The translations under genes were made by a program, and so were the position numbers. Below are positions 1 to 7,159 of a stretch of DNA of 25,106 nt, one piece after another (the stretch's first letter is position 1; each line of letters starts with the position of its first letter). The notes beneath the pieces are model-generated. The model did not search any database and was not told the origin of the DNA. It saw only the letters and a program-made list of their open reading frames with translations. The stretch is taken from positions 1 to 25,106 of the forward strand of contig VSNO01000056.1 of the NCBI GenBank assembly GCA_009774375.1. Reading direction: 5' to 3'. The DNA is from Lachnospiraceae bacterium. Lineage in GTDB: Bacteria; Bacillota; Clostridia; Lachnospirales; Lachnospiraceae.

Positions 1-1
1 T

Positions 2-238
2 ATCCAGGATGCCATAAAGCTGATGGAACAGATATATGAAATTGACCTGTCAGGGTATGATAAGGAGGTGCAGGACAGGATGAGTCTGATGGAAAGGCTT
101 GAAGAGCAGAAGCGTGTAAATGAGGAGCAGGGAAGAGCGCTTGAGGAACAGAAGCGTGTAAACGAGGAGCAAAACAAAACGATAGAGCAGTTAAAACAGT
201 TAGTTTCAGAATTGCAGGGTAAGCTCCAGCTTTCTTAA
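2..238 (+). CDS. C-terminal fragment of an uncharacterised coiled-coil protein (5' end outside window)
   Basis: The reading frame is already open at the first bases of the window (it reads IQDAIKLMEQ...), so this is probably the 3' end of a longer gene; an internal ATG lies at 23 but has no convincing ribosome binding site. The visible tail is very rich in Glu, Gln, Lys and Arg and contains a 14-residue unit, LEEQKRVNEEQ plus three residues, repeated twice and then a degenerate third unit; this predicts a coiled coil. Such tails occur on several Clostridial proteins, including Rpn/PD-(D/E)XK-type putative transposases, but the defining domain is not in view, so no function is assigned. It ends about 40 bp before the phosphatase gene. 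Confidence 0.6.
   Translation: MQDAIKLMEQIYEIDLSGYDKEVQDRMSLMERLEEQKRVNEEQGRALEEQKRVNEEQNKTIEQLKQLVSELQGKLQLS
98..181 (+). repeat. Two tandem 42-bp repeats inside the coiled-coil coding region
   Basis: The units 98-139 and 140-181 start with cttgaagagcagaagcgtgt and cttgaggaacagaagcgtgt and encode the same heptad-like peptide LEEQKRVNEEQ. The differences between the first 33 bases of the two units are silent, so the repeat is kept at protein level. This is an in-frame coding repeat that could change copy number by slippage. Confidence 0.8.
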
Positions 239-276
239 ACAAATCACAAAGTATTAATTAAAACGGAGTGAAGATC

Positions 277-1029
277 ATGGAAAAAAACGAATGGATGGAA
301 CAGATCACGGATATCGTGCGCGCGTGCGGTGAGATTATCTTACAGGCTGACAGGGGCAAGGGATGTATTGATGAGAAGGCAGGCCATGCCAATTTTGTCA
401 CAACATACGACAGGAAGGTGCAGCAGGAGCTGCAGGGGAGGCTTCTTGAGATCCTGCCGGGGGCGGTATTTGTCGGGGAGGAGGAGGATCGCCACGCCGC
501 GGTCGCGGAGGGGTACGCCTTTATCGTGGATCCGATCGACGGGACGACGAATTTTATCAAGGACTATCATATGAGTGCGATCTCTGTCGGGCTTGCCCGG
601 GACGGGGAGCGGTATATGGGGGTCGTCTACAATCCGTATCTCAATGAGATGTTCACGGCCGTAAAGGGACAGGGGGCATACCTGAACGGAGAGCCGATTC
701 ATGTCTCGTCGGAGCCGTTGAGCAACGGCGTGGTGCTGTTTGGCACGGCTCCCTACTATGAAGAGCTGAACAGAAGATCTTTCGAGATGGCGTATGATTA
801 TTTTAAGAGGGCGCTCGATGTGAGGCGGAGCGGCTCGGCGGCGCTTGACCTGTGCAGTGTGGCGGCTGGCAGGGCGGAACTGTTTTTTGAGCTGCGCCTG
901 TGTCCGTGGGATTTTGCGGCCGGTTCGCTGATCGTGGAGGAGGCCGGCGGAAAGGTGACGACTGCGGAAGGGGGAGCGCTGTCGCTGAACATGCCGTGCT
1001 CTGTGATCGCGACGAATGGACTTGAGTGA
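277..1029 (+). CDS. Inositol monophosphatase family protein
   Basis: A 250-residue protein of the normal length for the family of Mg2+-dependent, Li+-sensitive sugar/inositol phosphate phosphatases (IMPase/SuhB/CysQ fold). Metal-binding motifs are all visible: GEEE at residues 67-70, DPIDGTTNF from D85 to F93, and WDFAAG at 211-216. The frame is open from a GTG at 268, but GGAG at 265-268 is spaced correctly (8 bases) for the ATG at 277, so 277 is chosen. Substrate cannot be told from sequence: inositol-1-phosphate, PAP, or another sugar phosphate are all possible. A BlaI-type gene with its own promoter follows, so co-transcription is not required. Confidence 0.92.
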   Translation: MEKNEWMEQITDIVRACGEIILQADRGKGCIDEKAGHANFVTTYDRKVQQELQGRLLEILPGAVFVGEEEDRHAAVAEGYAFIVDPIDGTTNFIKDYHMSAISVGLARDGERYMGVVYNPYLNEMFTAVKGQGAYLNGEPIHVSSEPLSNGVVLFGTAPYYEELNRRSFEMAYDYFKRALDVRRSGSAALDLCSVAAGRAELFFELRLCPWDFAAGSLIVEEAGGKVTTAEGGALSLNMPCSVIATNGLE

Positions 1030-1080
1030 AGATTTATGGGAAAATCCGGACACAAATCCAGACATAAGATCAAATTCTGC

Positions 1081-1108
1081 TTGACATAAAATTATCTCCG
1101 TGTATAAT
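1081..1108 (+). promoter_or_regulatory. Sigma-A-type promoter of the BlaI-family gene
   Basis: A perfect -35 box TTGACA at 1081-1086 and a perfect -10 box TATAAT at 1103-1108 are separated by 16 bp. The start codon of the regulator lies about 70 bp downstream at 1182. Confidence 0.8.
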
Positions 1109-1122
1109 ATCACTTGATGATG

Positions 1123-1141
1123 CAAAAATGATGCATTTTTG
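1123..1141. promoter_or_regulatory. Inverted repeat just downstream of the BlaI-gene promoter (possible operator)
   Basis: CAAAAATG at 1123-1130 and CATTTTTG at 1134-1141 are perfect 8-bp arms around a 3-bp centre. The dyad begins about 15 bp after the -10 box, where a bound protein would block early transcription. It does not match the TACAnnTGTA core known for BlaI/MecI repressors, so autoregulation is only one possibility. Confidence 0.4.
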
Positions 1142-1181
1142 TGCGAATGGATCGCGGCTTTTTACGAAAGGACAATACACG

Positions 1182-1562
1182 ATGAAAAAACTATCAGATT
1201 CAGAGTTTGAGATTATGAAGATTTTGTGGAACAGGGACGACGCCATGACTTCCAATGAGATCCTGGACGGGATGAAAGGACAGCGCGACTGGAAACTTGC
1301 AAGTCTGATGACTGTACTGGCGCGGATGGTCGAAAAGGGATATGTGTACTGTGACAGGAGTACCCGCACCAATTATTACAATGCAGTAGTGGGGGAGGAG
1401 CAGTACAGGGTCGATGAGGGCGAACAGCTTCTCGACAAGCTGTTTCACAGGTCGGCTACGAAGTTTATTGCCAGTCTCTATCAGGGAGAAAAATTTTCTG
1501 CTGATGAGATCAGGGAGCTGAGAGCGTATCTTGATTCACTGGACTGTACGGAAAAGGAATAG
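1182..1562 (+). CDS. BlaI/MecI/CopY family transcriptional repressor
   Basis: A 126-residue protein, the typical length of BlaI/MecI (Penicillinase_R) repressors. It has the family N-terminal winged helix, beginning MKKLSDSEFEIMKILW, followed by the recognition region WKLASLMTVLARMVEKGYV, and ends in a charged helical dimerisation tail. Known members are dimers that hold down beta-lactamase, PBP2a or copper-export genes until cleaved or released by a ligand. No BlaR1/MecR1 sensor peptidase lies beside it, so the signal is unknown. The frame is open further upstream, but AAAGGA at 1168-1173 fits the ATG at 1182. Two dyads of the BlaI operator type precede the PBP gene at 17791 and are candidate targets. 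Confidence 0.9.
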   Translation: MKKLSDSEFEIMKILWNRDDAMTSNEILDGMKGQRDWKLASLMTVLARMVEKGYVYCDRSTRTNYYNAVVGEEQYRVDEGEQLLDKLFHRSATKFIASLYQGEKFSADEIRELRAYLDSLDCTEKE

Positions 1563-1577
1563 ATAAAGAAAGAATGA

Positions 1578-1614
1578 GGGCTGACACACGCGTTGATTGT
1601 GTGTCAGCCCTTTT
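1578..1614 (+). terminator. Strong intrinsic terminator after the BlaI-family gene
   Basis: GGGCTGACACAC (1578-1589) pairs perfectly with GTGTGTCAGCCC (1599-1610) over a 9-base loop and is followed by TTTT. It lies between two convergent genes; the A-rich flank on the left may also let it work for the minus-strand lipoprotein gene. Confidence 0.9.
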
Positions 1615-1626
1615 CCTATAGGGGCG

Positions 1627-2073
1627 TCAGGTATCCACGATCACGATACTGGAATCGCCCTGTCTTGCCTGCTCGACGACTGCGGCGGATAGCTTCTGGA
1701 AAGAGCTGCAGGAGGAGGAGGCGCCGGTCAGTGCATCGATCGTGCCTTCGCCTTGGCCGTCCAGCAGTTGTCCTGCATAGTAGCGGGTGTACTCGTTGGG
1801 ATAGGTGCCATTGGCGTGAAGCATGTTCTGCATGTAGTTGCTGTCCCAGCTCTTGATGAAACCGCTGAGGTTCTCGGCATTGTACTCCACGGAGACAATT
1901 TTTCCGCCCTTGACCATGATTGTGATATATTCCTTCCAGCCGTGGCTGAATTCGGCAGCTTTTGCAGTGTAATATCCGTCCTGGAGCGCTGTGTCTGTTG
2001 TACTGCTGCCGCATGCGCTCAGCAGTGTCAGGATCAGCAGCAGGATCAGCGATAGACGCAGTTTCTGTATCAT
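1627..2073 (-). CDS. FMN-binding-domain lipoprotein
   Basis: A 148-residue exported lipoprotein. Residues 1-20 form a hydrophobic signal peptide with lipobox LSAC, so C21 is the likely lipidated residue and the protein should sit on the outer face of the membrane. The remainder matches the FMN_bind domain: GYYTAKA near the start, a GGKIVSVEY strand, and near the end DALTGAS (113-119), which fits the D-x-x-(S/T)-G-A-(S/T) pattern that ApbE uses to attach FMN covalently, making S119 the candidate acceptor. Its ATG overlaps the stop of the upstream chemoreceptor by 4 bases (ATGA), implying translational coupling. The partner redox enzyme and ApbE are not in the window. Role in extracellular electron transfer or sensing is inference. 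Confidence 0.85.
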   Translation of the reverse strand: MIQKLRLSLILLLILTLLSACGSSTTDTALQDGYYTAKAAEFSHGWKEYITIMVKGGKIVSVEYNAENLSGFIKSWDSNYMQNMLHANGTYPNEYTRYYAGQLLDGQGEGTIDALTGASSSCSSFQKLSAAVVEQARQGDSSIVIVDT

Positions 2074-4052
2074 TTGTCATTTTCCCCTTTCAACACAAAT
2101 TTTCTCACATGAGATTGAAGTGTCTCCGCTTCTCTTGCGAGCATTCCGCTGGACTGGTCGATTTCGCTGGCATTCTGCAGATTCTGATCCGCGATGCCGG
2201 AGATGGTCTCGATCCGCTCGTCCATGATGGAGAGTGCGTTCTTCTGATCCTGAACAGCCGTTACCAGGCGGTCAGAGATCGCGGTGATCTCGTCGGAGAC
2301 GGAGGAGATGGCGCGGAGTGAATCCGCCGTGTCGGCAGTCAGTCTGACACCGGTCTGGATCATATTGCTGGTGTGAGCCACCATCTCTGTGGCGTTCTGC
2401 GCTGCCTCGGCACTCTTGGAGGCGAGGTCTTTGACCTGTGCCGCCACAACGGCAAACCCTTTTCCGGCGCTGCCTGCACGGCTTGCTTCTATGGAGGCGT
2501 TGAGTGCGAGTATGCTGGTCTGGAATGCGATATCCTCGATCGCCTTGGCGATCTTGGTGATCTCTTCGGCGTTGGCGTTGATGTTGTCCATGGCACTGGA
2601 CAGGGAGGTCATCTGCGTGTTTGCGTCCTGTATGCACTGGGCGATCTCCGCTGTCTTGGTACGTGTCTGGCGGGTACTCTCTGTGACGTTGGAGAGTTGT
2701 TCTTTTACATGGGAAACTTCGCAGACCAGTTCTTCTGTGGACTGGTTCTGTTCCATGGACGCCTGGTGGAGCTGGCTGGACTGGCCGTTCAGCTCCTCGG
2801 ACATATGGGCAAGCTGTGCGGTGGCGCTGCGAAATCCTGAGATCGTATCATGCATGGACTGGATAATGGTGCGCAGACTATTGCGGATCAGGGTGAAATC
2901 GCCTCTGTAGTCCATCTGCGGCGTGACACAGAGGTTGCCGTCAGCAACCTGCGTGAGCACCTGTTGGATATCGGATATGTAGTTGTTCAGGCTTTCCACG
3001 GTGGTGCCCAGCGTCTGTGTCAGTATTTCCAGTTCATCTTTGGAGCGGACAGGTGTCACTGTGGTGTGCAGGTCACCGTCGGAGAGCGACACTATGCGTG
3101 ATGTCACGCTCCTGACCGGGCGGGAGATCGACCGCGCCAGATGCAGGACGAGCAGGATGGAGATGATGAGTACTGCCAGTGTAGCTGTCACTGCAAGTAA
3201 CATCGCGCCGTTGATCGTATGACTGTAATCGGCCTCGGGAATGTGCAGGACAAGGGACCACTGCGTGCCGCGGATCGGGGAGAATGCGACCAGTATGTGC
3301 TCCCCGTTGACGGGAAATTCTGTGGCACCGGTCTCCCCGGCGGTGATGCGGCTGAGGGACTCTGTGTCCTCGCCGCCAAGCTGCGCCAGTGTGCTGCCCG
3401 ACAGGACGAGCGACTGGTCCGGATGCCCGGTGATGTTGCCCTGGCGGTCGACCATGTATGCGGTGCTGTGCTCGCCCAGATTGATGCTGCTGATCACGTC
3501 ATTGAGGGTGTCGTACTTGTATACACCGATCACATACATCGCTGTCTCGCCGTTTTCTTTGACAGGCATTCCCATGGTGATGCCCAGCTTCTCCTGAAAA
3601 ATGGTCGATGATGCGGTCGTGAAATTGTCTGTCTCCTGAAGGAGTGAAAAGAATTCTGGATCCAGGCTCTGCGGGGCGCCGTCGATCCCCTGGATCAGGT
3701 TTCCTGCCAGATCGTACAGCGCAATGGTGTGCAGCTCGTAGATCTCGGCGGTCTCTGCCAGGACCTGCGCGCGTTTCGTGGAGGCGCTGTCTTCGCTGAG
3801 ATCGCCGGCAAGCGTCATCATGCGGTCTGCCAGCATGTGGATGTTGGCTTCCACTGTCTTGGCAGACTGACGTGCCATGGGCTGAAGGCTGTCGAGCAGG
3901 ATGTTGGTTGCCAGATACTGCAGGGATAGTGCCATGATCCCACAGCACACGATCACGAGTATCAGGATGTTAAGGGTTGTGCTTCCCAATATTCTTCTAT
4001 TGAGGCTTCGTTTGAGTTTCCGCTGCTGGTAATCTGTCTTGTTTCCGGTCAC
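2070..4052 (-). CDS. Methyl-accepting chemotaxis protein with extracellular dCache-like sensor
   Basis: A 660-residue transmembrane chemoreceptor. TM1 is at about 24-46, an extracellular dCache-type region at about 50-280 (with the strand AMYVIGVYKYDTLND), TM2 at about 282-305, HAMP at about 306-360, and a cytoplasmic signalling coiled coil to the C-terminus. The hairpin tip is recognisable around 505-550 (DIAFQTSILALNASIEASRAG, then GKGFAVVAAQVKDLA). It would bind a small ligand outside and control CheA through CheW. The tip is slightly unusual: AAQ replaces the more common ADE, and S replaces E after RAG. Start is GTG at 4052, supported by AAAGGAG 8-9 bases upstream. It is coupled to the FMN-binding lipoprotein by a 4-base overlap. 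Ligand unknown. Confidence 0.93.
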   Translation of the reverse strand: MTGNKTDYQQRKLKRSLNRRILGSTTLNILILVIVCCGIMALSLQYLATNILLDSLQPMARQSAKTVEANIHMLADRMMTLAGDLSEDSASTKRAQVLAETAEIYELHTIALYDLAGNLIQGIDGAPQSLDPEFFSLLQETDNFTTASSTIFQEKLGITMGMPVKENGETAMYVIGVYKYDTLNDVISSINLGEHSTAYMVDRQGNITGHPDQSLVLSGSTLAQLGGEDTESLSRITAGETGATEFPVNGEHILVAFSPIRGTQWSLVLHIPEADYSHTINGAMLLAVTATLAVLIISILLVLHLARSISRPVRSVTSRIVSLSDGDLHTTVTPVRSKDELEILTQTLGTTVESLNNYISDIQQVLTQVADGNLCVTPQMDYRGDFTLIRNSLRTIIQSMHDTISGFRSATAQLAHMSEELNGQSSQLHQASMEQNQSTEELVCEVSHVKEQLSNVTESTRQTRTKTAEIAQCIQDANTQMTSLSSAMDNINANAEEITKIAKAIEDIAFQTSILALNASIEASRAGSAGKGFAVVAAQVKDLASKSAEAAQNATEMVAHTSNMIQTGVRLTADTADSLRAISSVSDEITAISDRLVTAVQDQKNALSIMDERIETISGIADQNLQNASEIDQSSGMLAREAETLQSHVRKFVLKGENDK

Positions 4053-4096
4053 GATTTAATCTCTCCTTTTGTATCTTTATGGTTTCAAATACCGAT

Positions 4097-4105
4097 ATTA
4101 TATCA
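4097..4105 (-). promoter_or_regulatory. Extended -10 promoter of the chemoreceptor gene
   Basis: On the minus strand the sequence reads TGATATAAT, an extended -10 box (TGnTATAAT), about 45 bp before the GTG start at 4052. No good -35 is visible, which extended -10 promoters tolerate. It overlaps the stop codon of the upstream kinase gene (4103-4105), so the chemoreceptor could be transcribed alone or by read-through from the ligase/kinase pair. Confidence 0.55.
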
Positions 4106-5266
4106 TAAACAGATATGGAAAGGAAGCCCATTATTTACTGTGAAGCTTTCCCAGGGGGCCGGCGGTTCCAGCTTGCGGATCATTTCTTCCAGAACCGGTT
4201 CCGGAATATAGCGTTCCCTTTTCTGGTTTCTGTCAAGCAGTTCCTGATACGGGGCTTCCAGGTACACGATGTGCACGCGGGCGCCGTATCCGGCGAAGAG
4301 GGAGACCAGCCGCTGTCTGGTCTCCTGGATGATGCTCGTCGCGTTCCATATAAAGGGCTTTTTCTGTCTTAAAAAGGTCTTTGCCTGTCCTATGGCGATC
4401 TGGGCGACTTTTCCGGTGTCTTTTGCCGGTGGGATGCCGTATTGTCTGCGGATCTCGTCGAGGGAGATCACAGGTATTTTCATGCCATGTTCCCCGGTGC
4501 CGCAGCGCTCGATCCAGCTGTCCTTTCCAGCCAGCGGGAGTCCTGACATCATTATGACATCAAATTCAGTGTCGTCGTACAGTGTTGCCTTGTGCCACAG
4601 ATCTTCTTTGTGAAAATACTGGAATCTTGTGTATGGATTTGCGAATGTGTATGGCTGTTCCCAGATATCCAGTTCTTTTGCATAGTCTGCAAACAATTCC
4701 ACCTGTTCTTCCAACTGTCCGTGATCTTTGGCGATTCGTCCCTTTACATCTGCTTTGGACAGCAGGTACAGGAATCGCAGCGGAATGCTTTCTGCAGCCC
4801 TGAGTAATTCAGACTCAGGCCTTGTTTTTGTCCAGAACCACACGGGCAGTCCGTGATAGCGGATCAGTTTGGCCGCTGTCTCCCGCTGGTGAAAGGTCAG
4901 GCCAAACCGGTCAGCTTCCCGGTAAATCATCCGGCGGAAGATTTTTTCCCCGACGATGGTGTGCTTTGGCGAAATCCACTTTCCGTCCTCCTGCTTCGTG
5001 CAGGCAGTCTTTCCGATATCATGAAAGGCTGCCGCCAGAAATAAAAGTTCCTGTTCTGCTGTGGATAGTGTATTCCATTCATGGAGCGACAGAAGCTCTT
5101 CACATACCATCTCCGTGTGGCTGTATACGTCCCCTTCTCCGTGGTACGCCGGATTCTGGGGAATATTTTTCAATGCCTGCAGTTCAGGGCAGTGGTCAGA
5201 GAGGTGTGCAAGAGAAAAACCACTGCCCTGGATTCTTTTCAGGATCTCCTGTTTAGTGTACAGCAT
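4103..5266 (-). CDS. HD-domain / 5'-polynucleotide kinase fusion (HD-Pnk-like RNA end-healing enzyme)
   Basis: A 387-residue two-domain protein. The N-terminal HD phosphohydrolase shows H50 (VYSHTE), H82-D83 (AAAFHDIGK), H102 and D173, the metal-ligand pattern of the family. The C-terminal P-loop domain has GLPLAGKDS (242-250), then D270-x-x-R273 as in T4 Pnk-type kinases, and an Arg-rich lid (DRNQKRERYIPE, 345-356). This order matches the HD-Pnk enzymes studied in Runella, in which the HD domain removes 2',3'-cyclic or 3' phosphates and the kinase phosphorylates 5'-OH ends. The frame continues 21 codons upstream, but the ATG at 5266 is chosen because it overlaps the ligase end by only 14 bp and is preceded by purine-rich GGAGGAAGG/GGTGAT sequence. 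The neighbouring RNA ligase supports a repair role. Confidence 0.87.
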   Translation of the reverse strand: MLYTKQEILKRIQGSGFSLAHLSDHCPELQALKNIPQNPAYHGEGDVYSHTEMVCEELLSLHEWNTLSTAEQELLFLAAAFHDIGKTACTKQEDGKWISPKHTIVGEKIFRRMIYREADRFGLTFHQRETAAKLIRYHGLPVWFWTKTRPESELLRAAESIPLRFLYLLSKADVKGRIAKDHGQLEEQVELFADYAKELDIWEQPYTFANPYTRFQYFHKEDLWHKATLYDDTEFDVIMMSGLPLAGKDSWIERCGTGEHGMKIPVISLDEIRRQYGIPPAKDTGKVAQIAIGQAKTFLRQKKPFIWNATSIIQETRQRLVSLFAGYGARVHIVYLEAPYQELLDRNQKRERYIPEPVLEEMIRKLEPPAPWESFTVNNGLPFHICL

Positions 5267-6077
5267 CGATATCACCGCCTTCCTCCGGCATGGCAAACAG
5301 GTCAGCTCCGTCTGCCAGACAATTGGCAATGATGGGGCGGTTTACCCAGTGGCTCTCCGAGTCGAGAATCGTGTTGAGGAAAGAACCGCGCACAAATTTC
5401 AGGCGGTCTGTCACATAATCCCCGTCCTCCACCTTGATATAGATTCCCTCCATGATGCCCGTCAGATCGGTCTGGCGGACGGCTAATCCGACATCGGCAC
5501 CGCTTTTTTCACACTGCGCCGCAAGGCTTTTGGCAGGGGCGTCAGAGATAAAAAGGCTTGGGCCGATCCATTTCCGGATGGATGCCGCTGTCTCAAAATA
5601 TCCCTCGGTCAATACACGGACAGAGCGGATGAAAGGGGCCCTTTCCAGAAATGCCCTGCGCTTACGTGTGGAGAAAAAACGCTTTTGTTCTTTGTCAAAG
5701 ATATCAAACTCCATGAAATAGTGGGGCAGCCTGTCATAAAATACGGTGTGCTTGGCGTACAGCCACTCGCCGTACATCACATAGCGGTCTCCCAGCAGGC
5801 GGCGCAGCAAATCCTCAAAGCAGCCTGCCCAGAGCTTGAACAGGCCAAACTGCCGTTCGCCGTATCCGCCGTTCAGGAAATGCCCGCGGCTCTGCAGGTA
5901 CATCTTTTCGTCACTGCCAAAACTGATGCCACAGTTTGCGCCGTCCACTTTCTCTTCCAGTACCAGGTAGCTACCTTTGATCGCGTCCAATTTTACGCAT
6001 TCCAGATCCTCGTCGCCCGGCTGCTCGCGGGATCCCTCGAGATGCCTGGTTCTCGGGTATTTATAAATCTGTTCCAT
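5253..6077 (-). CDS. ATP-dependent RNA ligase (T4 Rnl2-like nucleotidyltransferase family)
   Basis: A 274-residue protein with the ordered motifs of the covalent nucleotidyltransferase superfamily: motif I EKVDGAN with lysine K43 as the predicted AMP-accepting residue, R64 in SRGH, motif III YGEWLYAKH (102-110), motif IIIa MEFDIFDK (122-129), motif IV MEGIYIKVED from residue 209 and motif V RLKFVR (225-230). It should seal 3'-OH/5'-phosphate RNA ends using ATP. There is no large extra C-terminal domain, as in minimal ligases. AGGAGG precedes the ATG at 6077. Its last 14 bases overlap the start of the HD-Pnk gene, so the two are almost certainly one operon and supply healing plus sealing. A DNA or nicked-duplex substrate cannot be excluded. 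Confidence 0.88.
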   Translation of the reverse strand: MEQIYKYPRTRHLEGSREQPGDEDLECVKLDAIKGSYLVLEEKVDGANCGISFGSDEKMYLQSRGHFLNGGYGERQFGLFKLWAGCFEDLLRRLLGDRYVMYGEWLYAKHTVFYDRLPHYFMEFDIFDKEQKRFFSTRKRRAFLERAPFIRSVRVLTEGYFETAASIRKWIGPSLFISDAPAKSLAAQCEKSGADVGLAVRQTDLTGIMEGIYIKVEDGDYVTDRLKFVRGSFLNTILDSESHWVNRPIIANCLADGADLFAMPEEGGDIDAVH

Positions 6078-6295
6078 ATAATTTGTTCCTCCTATATTCT
6101 GAATTTATTTTCCGTTTGGCTGAAAATGGATTGAAGTAAATGAAAACAAAAACATACAAAAACAACAGTCACTTTAAAACGATGAACGTATTCAAGTGCC
6201 TGCAGCTTTGTATGTTAAGTTTCAGAATATAGTATTACATGGGGAACCTCCTGCCTGTTTCCGCATAAAATGAAAAGTGATTGTTGATTTTTATA

Positions 6296-6922
6296 CTAAC
6301 ACCGGGTGCAATTCCTGTCAAGACCAAACCGCGGCATATCAACGCGCCAGCGCCGTATCATGCCCTGTCTTTGGTACATCAGACAGGCATTGTAGAGAAA
6401 ATCCCCTGTCAGCAGCAGTGTCATGACTATGGCTGCGGCGCGGAGCGATTCCGAGTCCCAGCTCAGGAAATACCCGTAGAGCGGTGCGAGCACATGATCC
6501 ATAAAGACTGTGATCGCGCAGGCAAACAAGGTGCTCGTCGGCAATGAAGTGTATCTCGTGATGTGCAGCGGTATCTTCGAGTAATCCCACCAGTAAAAGT
6601 GGCATGTCCTCTCCACAAATTTCCCGAGTGCGACCTCGCCGGCACAGACGCACAGCATGGCACCCATAAAATAGAGAGGACGGTGCAGCCGTTCATATTC
6701 CAGAGGCAGCGGCAGACCGAGAAAACAGGGATTTTGCGGTGTTCCGAGCAGTATCAGCAGTCCAGACATCGCCATGCCGTAACCGACCAGAAACGGCAGG
6801 CACATATTGCGGTTGTCCATGTACCCTTTTGTCAGGCAGATCCACAGATTCTCCACCGCAAATCCCAGAAATGAGACGACGACAGCAGTCATACACAATG
6901 CCCACATATTCATTTCTTCCAT
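6296..6922 (-). CDS. Multi-pass membrane protein, putative type IV ABC transporter permease (ABC_trans_CmpB-like)
   Basis: A 208-residue integral membrane protein with about five or six hydrophobic segments. The features resembling the CmpB-type putative permease family (PF06541) are a conserved N-terminal helix with FLGFAVENLW, the loop NMCLPFLVGYG, and a conserved WDYS in WWDYSKIPLHITRYTSLP. Family function is poorly known. ATG codons at 6937, 6928 and 6922 are all in frame; GGGAGGA lies too close to the first two and is correctly spaced for 6922. A TTGAGA-17-TAATAT promoter precedes it. It is divergent from the DUF308/radical SAM/VTT operon and shares its intergenic control region. The specific family call is moderate; the membrane topology is clear. 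Confidence 0.65.
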   Translation of the reverse strand: MEEMNMWALCMTAVVVSFLGFAVENLWICLTKGYMDNRNMCLPFLVGYGMAMSGLLILLGTPQNPCFLGLPLPLEYERLHRPLYFMGAMLCVCAGEVALGKFVERTCHFYWWDYSKIPLHITRYTSLPTSTLFACAITVFMDHVLAPLYGYFLSWDSESLRAAAIVMTLLLTGDFLYNACLMYQRQGMIRRWRVDMPRFGLDRNCTRC

Positions 6923-6975
6923 AATCATTCCTCCCATCTGCAGCTTCTAAAACATTCATCCTTGCTGTTTTCTTT

Positions 6976-7004
6976 ATATTAGAATGTCCCGGTTTGGCTC
7001 TCAA
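6976..7004 (-). promoter_or_regulatory. Promoter of the putative permease gene
   Basis: On the minus strand, TTGAGA (7004-6999) and TAATAT (6981-6976) are separated by 17 bp, about 50 bp before the start codon at 6922. The spacer carries GGACATTCT, the same 9 bases as the end of the nearby inverted repeat, so a shared regulator may act here. Confidence 0.6.
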
Positions 7005-7020
7005 TAGACGTTTTTCTTCA

Positions 7021-7070
7021 AATGTCCAAAAATCAGACAGAATATGGCATCTGTCTGGTTTTTGGACATT
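7021..7070. promoter_or_regulatory. 21-bp-arm inverted repeat in the divergent intergenic region
   Basis: The arms 7021-7041 and 7050-7070 (outer bases AATGTCCAAAAA / TTTTTGGACATT) are complementary at 20 of 21 positions around an 8-base loop. No T-run follows on either strand, so it is not a normal terminator. A second pairing is possible between GACAGAAT (7036-7043) and ATTCTGTC (7068-7075), which would exclude the first. It lies 90 bp before the DUF308 gene, and may be an operator or a switching leader RNA. Confidence 0.6.
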
Positions 7071-7159
7071 CTGTCGCATTTTGTCTATTTTCATTTTGCC
7101 AGGGAGATATTAAGGTAAAAGCACCAAAAGAATTTGAATCGGAAAAGGAGGTTTTTACT

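Noticed and set aside
98..181. Tandem repeat considered as a CRISPR or intergenic array
   Set aside because: The units are in frame, contiguous without spacers, and preserve the peptide with silent changes.
340..1125. 261-codon open frame on the minus strand opposite the phosphatase gene
   Set aside because: Shadow frame of a G+C-rich gene; no motif, and the plus strand holds all inositol-monophosphatase motifs.
7021..7070. Inverted repeat considered as an intrinsic terminator
   Set aside because: There is no T-run after either arm on either strand, and it sits between divergent genes, where no transcript needs to end.
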